Below are positions 36,601-47,600 of a stretch of DNA of 64,000 nucleotides, piece by piece. The position numbers and the translations under genes were made by a program. The notes beneath the pieces are model-generated. The model saw only the letters and a list, made by a program, of their open reading frames with translations, had not been told where the DNA came from and made no database searches. The stretch comes from Phylloscopus collybita (taxonomy: Eukaryota > Chordata > Aves > Passeriformes > Phylloscopidae), in assembly GCA_027886175.1 (NCBI GenBank), contig JAJNNQ010000027.1, positions 2,866,001 to 2,930,000 of the forward strand. Direction: 5' to 3'. Numbering within the stretch: position 1 is the stretch's first letter; every line of letters starts with the position of its first letter.

Positions 36601-37804
36601 TCCCCCCCTTTCCTCCTCATTAGCAGTTTTCTAGCAAATTAGTAGGCACTCCTGCATTAATCACCTCCAGGATCTTTCCATCTATGGACTTTAATTGACT
36701 GTGACATTGTTAAGTTCCTCTCAGCAGCACAGCTACCTCAGGGCAGGGGCAAGCCTGGGAGAAGCAGCACTTTTGGACCCTCCTGGAAAGGGCAGCAGAG
36801 GTGCCAGGGGCAGATGTGACAGCTCGTGGACACAGGAGTGTCACTGCCCTGCCAGCTACTGGGGAGCGTCACTGGGGGGAAGAAAGCAGCATTAATATCT
36901 CATGTTTTACAACAAACACCCTGTAGCATTCCCTAAACATCCAGTGTTGTGGAAACACGGTGTAAGTGTGTAGTAACTGATAACACCTGGCAGGCTGGAG
37001 GGCCTGGGGCTGTGCCTGGGGACAGTGGTCATTCCTGGTGGGACAAGTGGAGAGTGACACGTTGTCCCTGGTGCCAGGGCCTGTGGGTGCTCAGGACCAT
37101 CCACCCAAGTTTGGATGGAGAATATAGGAAGCAGAAAGGCAGGCAGGGCGAGTGGGGGCTGAGGAAATGAGGTGAGCTAAGGGGCTGTGTCACAGCCTGC
37201 CAGAGAGCTCATCTTGGGGACCAGCAGCCTGGATAGTGGGAGATTCAAGCCGTGGGGAGCAGGGTGTGTGTATTAGTAGGAACCCCTGCACTACTCCCAC
37301 CCTCAGGTCTAGGAGTGTTTGCTTTTCATCCCCACCCCGGGGAGCACCCCTCGCTGGAGGGCAGCACCGCTGGGCAGCACCATTTCCATGGCTGACGCAC
37401 ATGAATTTCTAAGGGTTGGGGGGAAAGAGGGGGGAAAATGTGCAGGCCGGGAGCAACCCGCAGCCCCCCCCCTCACTGACTTCCTCTCCCTTTCCCTCCG
37501 CAGACTCACGCCTCACTATGTTTACCCCCAAGCCATCATCCAGCCCAGCGTGGTGATCCCCACCCCCGTGCAGTCCATCACGTCTCCCTACATCGACTAC
37601 ACCGCCGCCAGCCAAGCCTATTCCCAGTACACCACAGCTGCCTACGACCAGTACCCCTACGCTGCCTCCCCCGCCGCCGGCTTCGTGGGCTACGGCTACA
37701 CGGGCACGGTGCAGCCGCCCCTCACCGCCAGCAACCCCGCGGCGCCCGCCGCCGCCTTCGTGCAGTACCAGCCCCAGCAGCTGCAGCCCGACCGCATGCA
37801 GTGA
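24523..37804 (+). CDS. RBM38: RBM38 (RNPC1) RNA-binding protein, complete, four coding exons
   Basis: RBM38 is a single-RRM protein that binds AU/U-rich elements in mRNAs such as CDKN1A (p21) and controls their stability; it is induced by p53 and acts in the cell cycle and in erythroid and muscle differentiation. Coding exons: 24523-24690, 25406-25529, 26147-26201 and 37504-37804, all AG/GT bounded, total 648 nt, 215 residues. The RRM spans about residues 11-88: RNP2 is IFVGGL (13-18), RNP1 is RGYGFVTM (52-59). The C-terminal half is Tyr/Pro/Ala/Gln-rich and ends in LQPDRMQ, as in mammals. Start choice: ATG 24523 (A at -3) is the first in-frame ATG after an in-frame TGA at 24385-24387. The 23-residue extension of the long human isoform is therefore not encoded contiguously. 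RBM24 is the paralogue, but the C-terminal sequence and synteny favour RBM38. Confidence 0.97.
24691..25405 (+). other. RBM38: RBM38 intron 1
   Basis: 715 bases. CpG-rich to about 25330, then unique sequence with a clear acceptor (cgattccag). Apart from the minisatellite I see nothing else in it. Confidence 0.8.
24801..24876. repeat. 19-bp minisatellite, four copies, in RBM38 intron 1
   Basis: Units at 24801-24819, 24820-24838, 24839-24857 and 24858-24876. The first two are identical (cggtggcaaattcccggtg); the third and fourth differ by a few transitions. It lies in the CpG island, 110 bases after the exon 1 donor. Confidence 0.92.
25406..25529 (+). CDS. RBM38: RBM38 coding exon 2
   Basis: Codes residues 57-97 and the first base of codon 98: the rest of RNP1 (VTM) and the second half of the RRM through [11 protein letters not shown]. 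The donor is gtgagg. Confidence 0.96.
25530..26146 (+). other. RBM38: RBM38 intron 2
   Basis: 617 bases, AT-rich and low in CpG, with several atgcat- and ATTA-type motifs near 25960-26120. No gene inside. Confidence 0.75.
26147..26201 (+). CDS. RBM38: RBM38 coding exon 3
   Basis: A 55-base exon coding residues 98-116 in part ([18 protein letters not shown]). Acceptor tttttcag, donor gtaagt. Confidence 0.95.
26202..37503 (+). other. RBM38: RBM38 intron 3 (11.3 kb)
   Basis: The first kilobase (to about 27100) is AT-rich, then a T-rich tract at about 27139-27183. From 28 to 37 kb it is GC-rich but CpG-poor, with many open frames on both strands (up to 237 codons, plus strand at 33469-34182). 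None matches a family I know, and stop codons are rare here because TAA is scarce. I see no nested gene. Confidence 0.65.
37504..37804 (+). CDS. RBM38: RBM38 coding exon 4 (terminal)
   Basis: Codes residues 116-215, the Tyr/Pro/Ala/Gln-rich C-terminal half, with TGA at 37802-37804. Acceptor ctccgcag after a C/T tract. GC-rich third positions contrast with the AT-rich exons 2 and 3. Confidence 0.96.
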
Positions 37805-38085
37805 GGGCCTCCCCCGGGACAATCTCTCTCTCTCCTCACCCTGCAAGGAGATGGCTAGGACAGCGAAACGACAGGAAAAAAACAAAACAACAAAAAAACA
37901 ATAAAAGAAAGAAAACGAAGCAAAAAAAAAAATAAATCACCCCGTCCCTTTATCCCTCCTTACGTAGGTGCGTATCGATGCCTAAGCTATTTATAGTGTT
38001 GAGGGCGAACCCAAATCCTTGCAGTCTGGTTGTGCTTATGAAAGTGGACTTCTGGTAAGTTGGTTTGTTTTTTTTTTTCCCCTCC

Positions 38086-38118
<33 letters not shown>

Positions 38119-38990
38119 CCTTCAACCTGGACAGATACTGTCTTGAAGATGTTCTTAAAAGCGGCTGAAATGTTTCACAGGGAAACTACAGATTCTTGCA
38201 CACATCGCGGTCTGCTTCCATCACCTGTGGTCTTCTTTCTGCCCCTCCTTCCTTCCTTCCTCATCCAGCCTACAATCCTCTTATTTACTGGTGAGGTACA
38301 GAGGTACTCGGAGAACATGGAAAAAAAGAAAAGCAATCTTATTTTTTGGTTGTACAAAAACTTTGTAATACTCAGAGATGCCTTACAGAAAAAAAGAAAA
38401 AAAAAGCAAAAGAAAAACTATTTTTTAATATTTATTGCGATTTTATTCGCATGAGCTGTGAATTGCAGACAGAAGAATAGTAGTAAGTATCTGCCTTGTT
38501 TAATTCTCATTTTACTAAATTATTGTATGTAGGTAAAAGTTCTTAAGTAATTGCTGAATCACTTCAACATGCAAAAGGGAATATTGGCTTGAAGGAGAGC
38601 AGAATATTCCTTTAGTCAACGCACTGTACTATTTTCTTATTGTAATTGTTACTCTGTTAAGATTATCTCAAATTTAGGTATATTTTTAAATGCAAAAAAC
38701 CAACCAAGAATACTGAACACTTTGTCTACTTTGGTAGATCTTTTGTTACAATGCTGCAACCTATGGAGACATTTACAGTATTTATGTAAAAGAGATTTGG
38801 GGCTGTTGGCCAGCAAGGTTTAGGAGAATATCATGAGTGGAGCAATAGAGAAAAAGGTGTCATGTCACTGAACAAATGGGTAAATGTAACCTTTTTATGC
38901 CTGTAATCCAACAGCCAAATAAAGGAAGAGAACAGGCGATGTAAGTGCATTTCTACAAAGACAGCAATAAACTATTTTGACTTTTAAAAT
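37805..38990 (+). other. RBM38: RBM38 3' UTR
   Basis: About 1.2 kb. An A-rich tract at 37874-37936 contains AATAAA at 37900-37905 and 37931-37936. T tracts lie at 38068-38078 and 38095-38118, and another A-rich stretch at about 38388-38420. Below that the UTR is AU-rich with several ATTTA-type motifs. The likely end is set by AATAAA at 38918-38923 and 38966-38971. Confidence 0.7.
38966..38971 (+). terminator. RBM38: Distal polyadenylation signal of RBM38
   Basis: AATAAA, preceded 48 bases upstream by another at 38918-38923. GC-rich, CpG-poor intergenic sequence starts soon after. Confidence 0.6.
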
Positions 38991-40935
38991 TAACCAGTGC
39001 TGTATGGTACCATGTTTGCTTGGCTGCAGTGCCTTAGGGAGTACTTCCCAGCCCACCTGGTCTGGCCATGCTGGGCTGGCAGCGTGTCCTGTGGGCAGAG
39101 CCCCTGCTCTCATCCTGGCAGGCATCAGGTGATGCCACCATCCTGCAGCCTGTCCCACGGGCTGCCCTTGCTCTGCATGTCCCGAGGCACCTCGGGGTTT
39201 CTGAACTCACAGAACCCTGTGGGCTGGTACCAAGTGCTTCCTCACACTGTGTGGAGCAGAGGGTGGGAGGTGTTGCCATCCCGGTGCAGCTCCAGTGGCA
39301 GTAGGGGCAGATGGGATCTCATCCCAGAGTTTTCGGGCCGTCACTTTCCTTCTGTTATTTGCTTAAAATAAGTTGGGGGTTATTTTTCTAAAATTTAATT
39401 TCTCTGAGGGAGAGTGGTCTGCCACAGCCCTGTCCTGCTGGTTAGGGGGATTTGCTGAGGGTTGTCTCAGATCCAGCAGAACCAGGCAGGTACCATCAGC
39501 AGAGAGACTCACTCTTGAGCCTCATTCGCTGCTCTGGCGCCACATTTGACTTCCCCCAACCAACTTGCTTTGGTGTTCAGGTTTTGACAATTACAAACTT
39601 CACGAACCAGTCTGTAAAAGTAAATAAAATTACTCTGTTTGATCATGCCAGTTATCTGGTCCATCTCCATAAAGGTCACGGCAGGCCTGGTGCCAGGAAG
39701 GGCCGCATTTTTGGCACCAGCCTCTGCCGCTGGTTCAGGTGGTGATGCCTAAAGCTGTCCTGGGGGAAGAGGATGCCGTAGGATGGAAGTAGAGGCAGTT
39801 CAGCTCTGTGGCTGCCCTGGGGAGCCTAAATGCCCACGGTGGGCATGTCTAATGTCATCAGTGGCCCTCAGAGTAAACAGCCCATCTCGATGAATGGAAA
39901 CAACTCGCTCCTGCCTTGCTTGTGTTGCGTGAGAATGCAGATCCTGGTGGGGCTCTGTTCGTCCTGCCCGGGGTTTTGCTTACAACCATGTGGGTGACAT
40001 TTATTTCCTTTTTAAGTAATTACTTTCTGGATAGGCTGTGGGGCTGCCAAAGGAGTAAGAGCCGAGCGCCGCATCCAGCGCGGCCTGGCCCGGGCCCTGC
40101 CTTTGAAGTGCTATCGGGGCTGGAGATTATTCAGCAATTCTTCTTTCTCCCTGTCAGGACTCCTGAGGAGAAGGGAGGGGAGGATTTTTGGAAGGGGGTG
40201 CTGGGAGCTGCTGGGGATCACTCAGCCCCAGCCCAGCAGCATTGAGGTGTCTGTCCCAGGCAGTGGGGCCTGGCACTGCTGAGCTGGGCTTTTGTCTTCG
40301 CTGGGGACCCACATCTCCCCCGCTCAATGAGGACTCAAACACGGCTGCTGAAAATCGGCTTGTTGCTGAAAAAACCCATGTGTGCAGTGCGCTCTGAAGT
40401 GAAAAGAGTGCTGATTTTCCATCTAGCTGTCTGATTTCCTGAAAGGTGGCCAAACCGCCAGGAAGCGAGAGCGCAGGCGGCGCTCCCAGCACCCGGCGCT
40501 GCCGAGTGCCATTCCTGGATCCCGCTCAGTTTTGCTCCGGGCTCATTTCGAGAAGCAGCCACATCAAAACAAGAGCCCAACCTGCCGCCTTCCTGTTTGC
40601 GAAAAGCCGGCTGTGAAATCGCGGGCGGGATAATGCACTCTGCCGTCCCCCTCCCGGTGCGAGCGGGGCTGGGTTGCCAGGTGCTGCCGGGAGCCTACGG
40701 AAAGGAGCCCAAGCACTTCCCTGTCCCGTGCTAGGCTGGGAAAGTGGGAAGAGCTCAGAGGGTTGCAGTCTTAAAATGACAAGAGATGAACTGCAGAGTA
40801 TGAGCAGTTCAGAGATGAGCACCCAGAGTATGAGGGTGTGGGTGAGAGGCAGTGGCTGCCTGCCTCAGTGGCTGCTCTGGGTTGCACAGGGCAAGTGCTT
40901 AAATCATTTTGAAATTGCTTAATAGTATAATTTTA
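38991..40935. other. Intergenic region downstream of RBM38
   Basis: No gene recognised. A CpG cluster at about 40050-40680, with GCGCGG and CGGGCGGG boxes, stands out from CpG-poor flanks and could be a distal regulatory element. Confidence 0.5.
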
Positions 40936-40941
40936 TTTTTT

Positions 40942-41033
40942 TTTTTTTTTTATTTTATTTTATTTTATTTTATTTTATTTTATTTTATTTTATTTTATTT
41001 TATTTTATTTTATTTTATTTTATTTTATTTTTA
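40942..41033. repeat. (TTTTA)n microsatellite
   Basis: A T-run at 40937-40950 leads into about 16 perfect units of the pentamer up to 41033. Confidence 0.95.
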
Positions 41034-42153
41034 GTGCATTGCTTGATGGAGCATCCACCTCCTTGTGTTCCTGCACAAAGCAAACTCATCCTGGGCAGCT
41101 CAGCTCTGCTGCAGCCAGACAGAAGCCAAGGGAGGGGATGAGCAGGGGAGGGTCACAATGTTTGTTGTAAAAGCTTCAGTGAGCCACAGGGACCAGGAGG
41201 AGTGGCAAGGGCTGGGTGGTTTTTGGCAGCACAGCCCTGGCAGCACCATCTGCTTGGCAGGTTCCAGGGGTGGGACCAGGGGGCCAGATCTCGTCCTGGG
41301 CACATCCCTGTGGCCATGCTGGCAGCTGACCCAGCCCAGGTCACCTCTCAGCAGCTGTCCCCACATGCCCAGTCATTTGCATGACAAATTCAAATATATT
41401 TTTTATAGGAAACCATCACACTGGGGCTGTCAGGGGGAGGTTTGGCTTGTGTGGGCTGGGGCATGTGCAGCCCCTCTGCTGTCATGGGGAAGTGTCACCA
41501 TAAATACCAGTGCTGGGGTGCTGGTCATCATCTGGATGAGCCCAGCCACAGTCTGGCGTCATGTCCTGGCATCATCTCCCTTTCCACCTGGCAGCAGCAG
41601 GTGAGAGACAGCCCTGCACCCCCGGGTGGCTGCTGCCAGACCCTCCCCACTTGCCTGCCATGAGAGGGGATGTCCTGGGTGAGATTTCTGCCCTTTCCAG
41701 GCGCTCCCTCTCGCTGGGGTGTCCCCCTGTCACAGAGGCACAGCCAAGGGCTCTGCTGCCAGCAGCTGCCTGAATCTGCTGGTGATAAGGAGCAGGGGGT
41801 ACCCACCCCACACCTCTGCAGTGCTCCCCCCTCTGTCCCACATTATCTGGGGGACACTTGGGCACCCCCACAGGCTCCTGTCAAGGTCCAAAGCTCTGCA
41901 GTGGCACCCGCAGCCAGTGGCCATCCCCAGGATGGGGGTGGGAGCACTGGGGACATGGGGGGCACTGCCAGCCCCCACGGCCCAGCTCCCCTGGTTAACA
42001 AGCCCCAGCACCAAAACTTTTCACTGAGAGGGAAAGGCTGAGCACAGGATTTATTTGCATATAACTGGGCTGCTGTAGGCACTTACTCTTTAAAACAGAG
42101 TTGACAGCAAAATGTTTTTACCCCCTCGAATACAGAGAATGCTAACAGCATCC
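41034..42153. other. Intergenic, nothing recognised
   Basis: GC-rich, CpG-poor sequence. The open frames on both strands (up to 179 codons at 41065-41604) look compositional. Confidence 0.55.
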
Positions 42154-42290
42154 TTTTTTTTTTTCTCTCTCTCTCTCTCTTCTGGCTGAAGCTTGTTTTT
42201 CCCTCCTTTGTGCCTCTCTGAATCCTGCCAGCGTAGAGATTCCCTTGTTCAGAGAGTAAAAAAAAAAAAAGAGAGAGAGAGAGAAAAAAA
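42154..42290. repeat. Inverted repeat of T/CT and A/GA tracts
   Basis: T11(CT)8 at 42154-42180 and A13(GA)7A6 at 42258-42290 are reverse complements over about 20-22 bases, separated by roughly 85-90 bases. The single strand could fold into a long hairpin; each arm alone is a homopurine/homopyrimidine mirror tract. Confidence 0.8.
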
Positions 42291-42395
42291 GAAAAACAGA
42301 AAAAGAAAAAAACTTAAGCCTGGGATTAAAAACCATCACTAAAATAGTTTGAATAACAAAGTCAACTGACCAGCCAGGAACCTGGTGAATGCCTG

Positions 42396-42617
42396 TCACG
42401 TATCGCACTTCGGCCGGGCACGGTCACGTGTGCCACTAGATAGTTCCTGGAAAAGCTTCTGCTCAGCCTGATAGACCTGTGCCTGCTGATACTGCTGCAC
42501 ACACTCCTGGAGGGCTCTGGGAAACTTCCTGCCAGGGGGATAAATTGGGGGGGAATAAATAAATCTCCCTTGGGTACCAGAGGTGTTGGGCGTTCTTGGG
42601 ACCTGAGGCTTTTCCAC
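42396..42617 (-). CDS. Possible minus-strand exon of unknown gene
   Basis: An open minus-strand frame ends at TGA 42396-42398 and remains open upstream past 42617, to about 42690. The translation looks more protein-like than its neighbours: a Pro/Tyr-rich start (FIYSPPIYPPGRKFP) and then a Gln-rich amphipathic stretch (RALQECVQQYQQAQVYQAEQ). The last 40 coding bases keep five CpGs although the flanks are CpG-poor. There is no ATG in frame and no strong acceptor, so it would have to be a 3' exon. I do not recognise the family. It may be chance. Confidence 0.25.
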   Translation of the reverse strand: MEKPQVPRTPNTSGTQGRFIYSPPIYPPGRKFPRALQECVQQYQQAQVYQAEQKLFQELSSGTRDRARPKCDT

Positions 42618-42699
42618 CCTCGTGGTCCTGGCACCACTGGGCCAGCAGGACCCTCTGCCCTTACTGATGTCTTTAGCAAGGGAATTTTATGGTGGGTTT

Positions 42700-44550
42700 G
42701 TGGTTTTGGGTTTTTTTTCCTTACACAATTTTTTTTGTAGTTTCAGCTGCATAAAGAACCAAAAAAAGGGACCTTGCATAAGTGCAGAGGGTTTGCACCT
42801 CCCCCAGGCAGAGACAACTCAGCCATGTCAGACACATCATGTGGGGCCATGCAGCCATGGAGTGTGTCACTGCAGGGATTTGTACCTAAACCCAAACCTA
42901 AATAACAGTTTTATCCTTTTGCTGACTCCAGCAGCACGAACCTGGAAGCAGAGAGATGCGACAAGGCACAGAGACAGGAATGATGACAGATAAAGCCACA
43001 CAGTGTGGGAGGGCAATTAAAGACTCAGATTTATTAGCTGTGTGCCCATGCTCAGGAGGATGATGAAGCAGTTGGGGATGTAAAAGCTGGTAATGGAAAG
43101 GTCAGAGATGGAGGCTTGTCAGAGGATGAATCAATGAGCACCCAAAATCCCAGGAGCCAATTTTTAAAAGCATTTGCCCACATAAAAGTGGAGACTGTGG
43201 CCTTTTGTAAATCAGCAAGGAACATGCCTTGGTTTGAAAATAGCACTGAGCATCTTATTACATGTTTAACACTGAAAAGATCTTTTAAAATCAGACTCAG
43301 TTGAATGGAGTGGCTCCTGTTCATGGATAAATGGGAAGGTCAGTGTTTGCAGACACCCACGGCCGTTTGTGGTCTCCTGTAGCATCCACTGGTGTGTTTG
43401 CATGAGCTGCTGACATGTGAGCACCTTAAACAAACCCTGAGCTTTGCAGAACGAAAGTGAAATGAAATAAATAAGTCATGCCATTAGTCTCCTGTGAGCT
43501 GGCTTTAAAATTAGCAGGTTTTAGACATAAACAAGGTAGAACGAGCCCTCGGGGGAAGAAAAGCCCTCCAGAAACCATATCCTACATTCTTTTCAACAGT
43601 GTACACTGCTCTTTATTTCATGCCACTTTAGTAAGGTAAACTAATTTGGTTTCCTGTTTCCAATGAATTTTATGTATAGAAAAACATTTATATTATATGC
43701 ATTATAAATCTGATTAGAAACATGTATGTAGGAACAAACTCATGGTTTTTTATCAGTAGCTGTGTGCATTCACGTGTGTATGTGAAAGAATACATATAAA
43801 TGTCTTATTTCAACTGGCATTTTATTCCACAAATCCTGGCTCCTGAAGATGCCAGCTGAAGCACAGTTTAGAAGATAATTTAAAATGAGAGGCATAACAT
43901 AACAGCAATGCAACCAAATTTAATGGCTGGTAGCACAAGCTAATCTGGGGCAAAACCATGTCCTGGACTGAGCTCAGTCTTCAGCAGACTGGGAAAAACA
44001 GCAAAAATACCCCATGCTGGTGTGAGAGCCATGCCTGGATATGGGGCAGACCCCAGGAGCATCCCCCATCCTTTTGCCATACATGCTCAGGCACTTTTCC
44101 TCTGTCTGTCTGTCTTTCTACATTCCCCTATGTCCTCTTCAATCAGCCAACCAGGGGCACTTCAGCCTCAGTCTGCTCAGCCCAGAATACAGATATATTT
44201 TGGGCATCTGCAATCTGGATGAAAGCTCAGGTCCTGCCAGGAACTCTGCACAGGCTTGAATGGAAAAAAAAATAAAAATATCCCATGGAGTTGTGTAAAG
44301 GCTGCCAGGCTGCCCCAGCCCCTGTCCCACAGGCAGGGAGCAGCCCCGGCCCCTCTGCAGCCGCCAGCAGAGACACAGCCTGCAGGAGAGATAATAAATT
44401 AAATCCAAATGTTTATTCCATTGGCACTGTCGGGGTCATGTGCCTCGTGGAGCTGGAGAGTGCAGGAATATTTTCTTGTAGCTGTCGAATAAACTGCTGG
44501 AAATGGTGGCTGTGTAGAGGTCCCAGAGGAGGCAGGGGCTGAGACCTGCT
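42700..44550. other. Intergenic, nothing recognised
   Basis: Includes an AT-rich block at about 43600-43830 that contrasts with the GC-rich flanks. No gene seen. Confidence 0.55.
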
Positions 44551-44551
44551 G

Positions 44552-44610
44552 GGATGGATGGATGGATGGATGGATGGATGGATGGATGGATGGATGGATA
44601 CACACACACA
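44552..44610. repeat. (GGAT)12 microsatellite followed by (CA)n
   Basis: Twelve perfect GGAT units at 44552-44599, then a short acacacacaca run to 44610. The minus strand reads as repeated IHPS codons, which creates a spurious repeat protein. Confidence 0.95.
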
Positions 44611-47600
44611 GGAGCTGGGCCCAAGTTCAGAGGCTGGGCCAAGAGCTTTGTGCACGCCAATGGTTTTGGGGGCAGGTGTGGGGGTCTGTGTGCAAGTGAG
44701 ATACTGGAGATTGTGGGCGTGTGAGGTCCTTGGAGTTGCCCTCCCTCCTTTGCACACACACAGAATTAACTCTTCCCATCCTCACCAGACACAGGGAGCC
44801 CTGGATGTGCAGGGCCCTGAGCTCCAGCACAGCCCCAGCTCTGGTGGGTGTGTGCAGCGTGTCCTGGCTGCTGCAGGTCACTGTGCAGAGATGCTTTAAA
44901 CCCCCCCACCCCACCCCATCGAGCACAGCCTGCTGCCCCACAGGCCCCAGCATGGTGGTTACAACAGGCTTACTCATTTCTCCAGTGAGTAAGACCGAAA
45001 GGGGAGCCCCACAGGGGCAGGAACAGGGGCTGATAAGGAGCAGCTCCCTAATCTCCAGCCCCAGCAGCCAAAAGGGTGAGGGTGATAACTCCCAGAGTCC
45101 CTGGCTCCCAGCAGTGCAGGGTGCTGCTGTCAGTTTGGCTGTTTGCAGAACTGCACCTCCTCACCTCGCAGGGTTTGTCTGCAGTGGCCCAGCCCAGCAC
45201 ACCCTCATCCTCCCTGAGGGAGCCAGCAGGAGCTGCTGGTGGTGGCAATCCCAGGGCTCACACCCTGGCCCACTCACCTCCCCTGCTCTTAATGCCTTGA
45301 GCTCCTGGGGCACAGCCATGGGGAAAGGGGGCTACAAGAGGCAGCATCATTCAGCTGACCAATCAACCCTGTTTAGGAAGATCCAAAGTTTAGAAACTGG
45401 AGGTAGGAAGGTCCCAGCTGAGGTCCATCCTCATCCTCATCCTCTGGGTGACACGAGGAGCCAGGAACACAGCAAAGCTGGCACTCCCCTGATTCAGACC
45501 TGGGCTGGGATTTTGGCTCAGGTACCTGGTTTTTGCTGGCTGGGTTGGACCCTGCCCATGCCCATCTCCTGTGGCACCCACGTCTGCACCAGCAGCACCC
45601 ACCACTGCTGCTCCACTGGCTCCGTGTCACCTTCCCCAGCTCCAGGGATCAGCTCCACTGTCCCCTCAGCAGCCCCGTGTGCCAAATTGCACATGATAAG
45701 CTCTGCTCCATAGCACATTTTTGTCAGAGGCTAGCGAGATAAAATCTTAAAATAGCTCCCCATGACATCCATCAGGGTCTGTGCCACTGCATTTCCCACA
45801 TGCTGCCGTCCTCCCTCCCTGGCTCCAGCCGGGAACATCCCTGCAGGAAGGCTGGCTTCCTGAACCACAGAGCAGGGCATGCAGAGCTGCTGCTCTCCTG
45901 CAGCATCGTGGTCTCCAGGCAGCATGGCACTGAGCGTGCCATGGCACTGAGTGTGACACGGCACTGCCAGCACTGCAGGGCCCCTCTGCCTCTGCTCTCG
46001 GGGTGCCCCACTCCCCCAGGCCCCGCTGCAGGGCCCCCAGCCCATCCTTGGCTTGCTGCAGGGAGCACCGTGCCCTCTCGGCCTCTCGCAGCCTTTGGCT
46101 CCGGCCAAACACCACTTGGCCAAGTCCCCAGCTCGGGAACAAAAGCAGAGAGCCCAAGCGACGGGCCAGGGAGCTGGGGGAGGGTGCAGCTCCCTGCACA
46201 GCTCCTCCCCAGGGCTAGAAACCAGCGGGGCACAGACGTGAAGCATCCCCTCGCTGCCTCTGTCACTCCTGGTGCTGCCCAGGGCTGCTGTCGGCCGGGC
46301 TGCCCTGTGCCTTTCTGGGGTGCTCTGGTGGCCCTCTCAGGCTGGCTGCCAAGGGGAAGAGTGGGGGTGCCAACACCTCCTGGAAAGGCCACTTCCAGCT
46401 CTTTCCTTGCAGGGTGAACCTGCTTCTTTAACCCCTCTGGTTCCAGCTGGCCAGCGCCGTGCCCTGGCCATGGTTCCTGGGCTCTGCTCTCTCAGTGCTG
46501 CCAAGCAAGTGGCATTCAAAGCTTTAGCCTTTCCCAGCTCTTGGGCACATGCTGCAGCTCTCCCCTATTTTGTGTTTGGTTTTGGGCAGCCAACATCACG
46601 TCATATTTAAAGGCGCAGTTTCAATTCATTGCTATCTTGATTTATTTTTTTTTAATGGAAAACAAGATTAAAAATAGTCATCAGAGAAAACAAACATTGT
46701 AATGCCCAAACAGATTTTTCAAACCATTTCAAAAATGCCCATGAGAGCAGCTGCTTTTAAGTGTTGAAGAATGACAGTGGAGACTTTGCAGCGCAGACAT
46801 GGCTCTAAGGAAACGAAGCATTTTATTCAGAGGGGAAAACGTGACCCAGGTGTTACTGTGCCACAAGCCACAGCTCCTTCCACTGCACCTGGCTGACACC
46901 TGGCTGGGGGCAGGTGGCCCTGCAGAGATAAGTTGGGGTTACTGGGGAAGCCCTGCCAGCATCTCCTGGCCATGCCAAGGAAAATCATTCCATTTTCTCT
47001 GCCCTGTGCCTGGGAGGGGCTCATGAACCTGCCCAGCTCAGTGCCAGCTCCAGTCACAGCACAGGCTGTTGTGGCACACCAGGTGAGCCCTGAGCTCCCA
47101 GGGATGTCACCTGTGCTGACAGGATCCTGGGGTGCAAGAGCCCCTTAGCTGGGCAGCCAGCAGAGCCCACAACGACTTGAACTCGACTCTGCAGGCTGGA
47201 TGGGGCTTTTGGGGGTTGTTTGGGCTTGTAAGGGTTTTCCCCAGCCTCCATGGCCTCACTGCCCTCCCTCAGAGACACCAGCAAAGCCCCAGGGACCCAC
47301 GTGCCTTGGGGAGCAGCGATGCAGCACAGCTCACAGCCCTGATGTGTTTGGGACAGGGCTGTGAGGAAACTCCATGCAGGAATCATTGGAAGTGACCCCG
47401 TGTCACCTGTACTACATGGAAAAAATGAGATTCCCTCAGCAGGGGCCAAATTGTGCCAGCAGCCAGTGAGGCAGAAAGGCAGGCTGCCCCCCTGCATTTG
47501 ACCACAGGGCTGCAGAACCTGTGAGAATCTTTCTGGTGCAGATGAAGGGCTTGTCTGAAGCCCTTTTTACAAAGCTGATTCACCCCCAGCTTTAACCAGC

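Noticed and set aside
44399..44759. Minus-strand protein with repeated IHPS motif
   Set aside because: It is the translation of the (GGAT)12 microsatellite.
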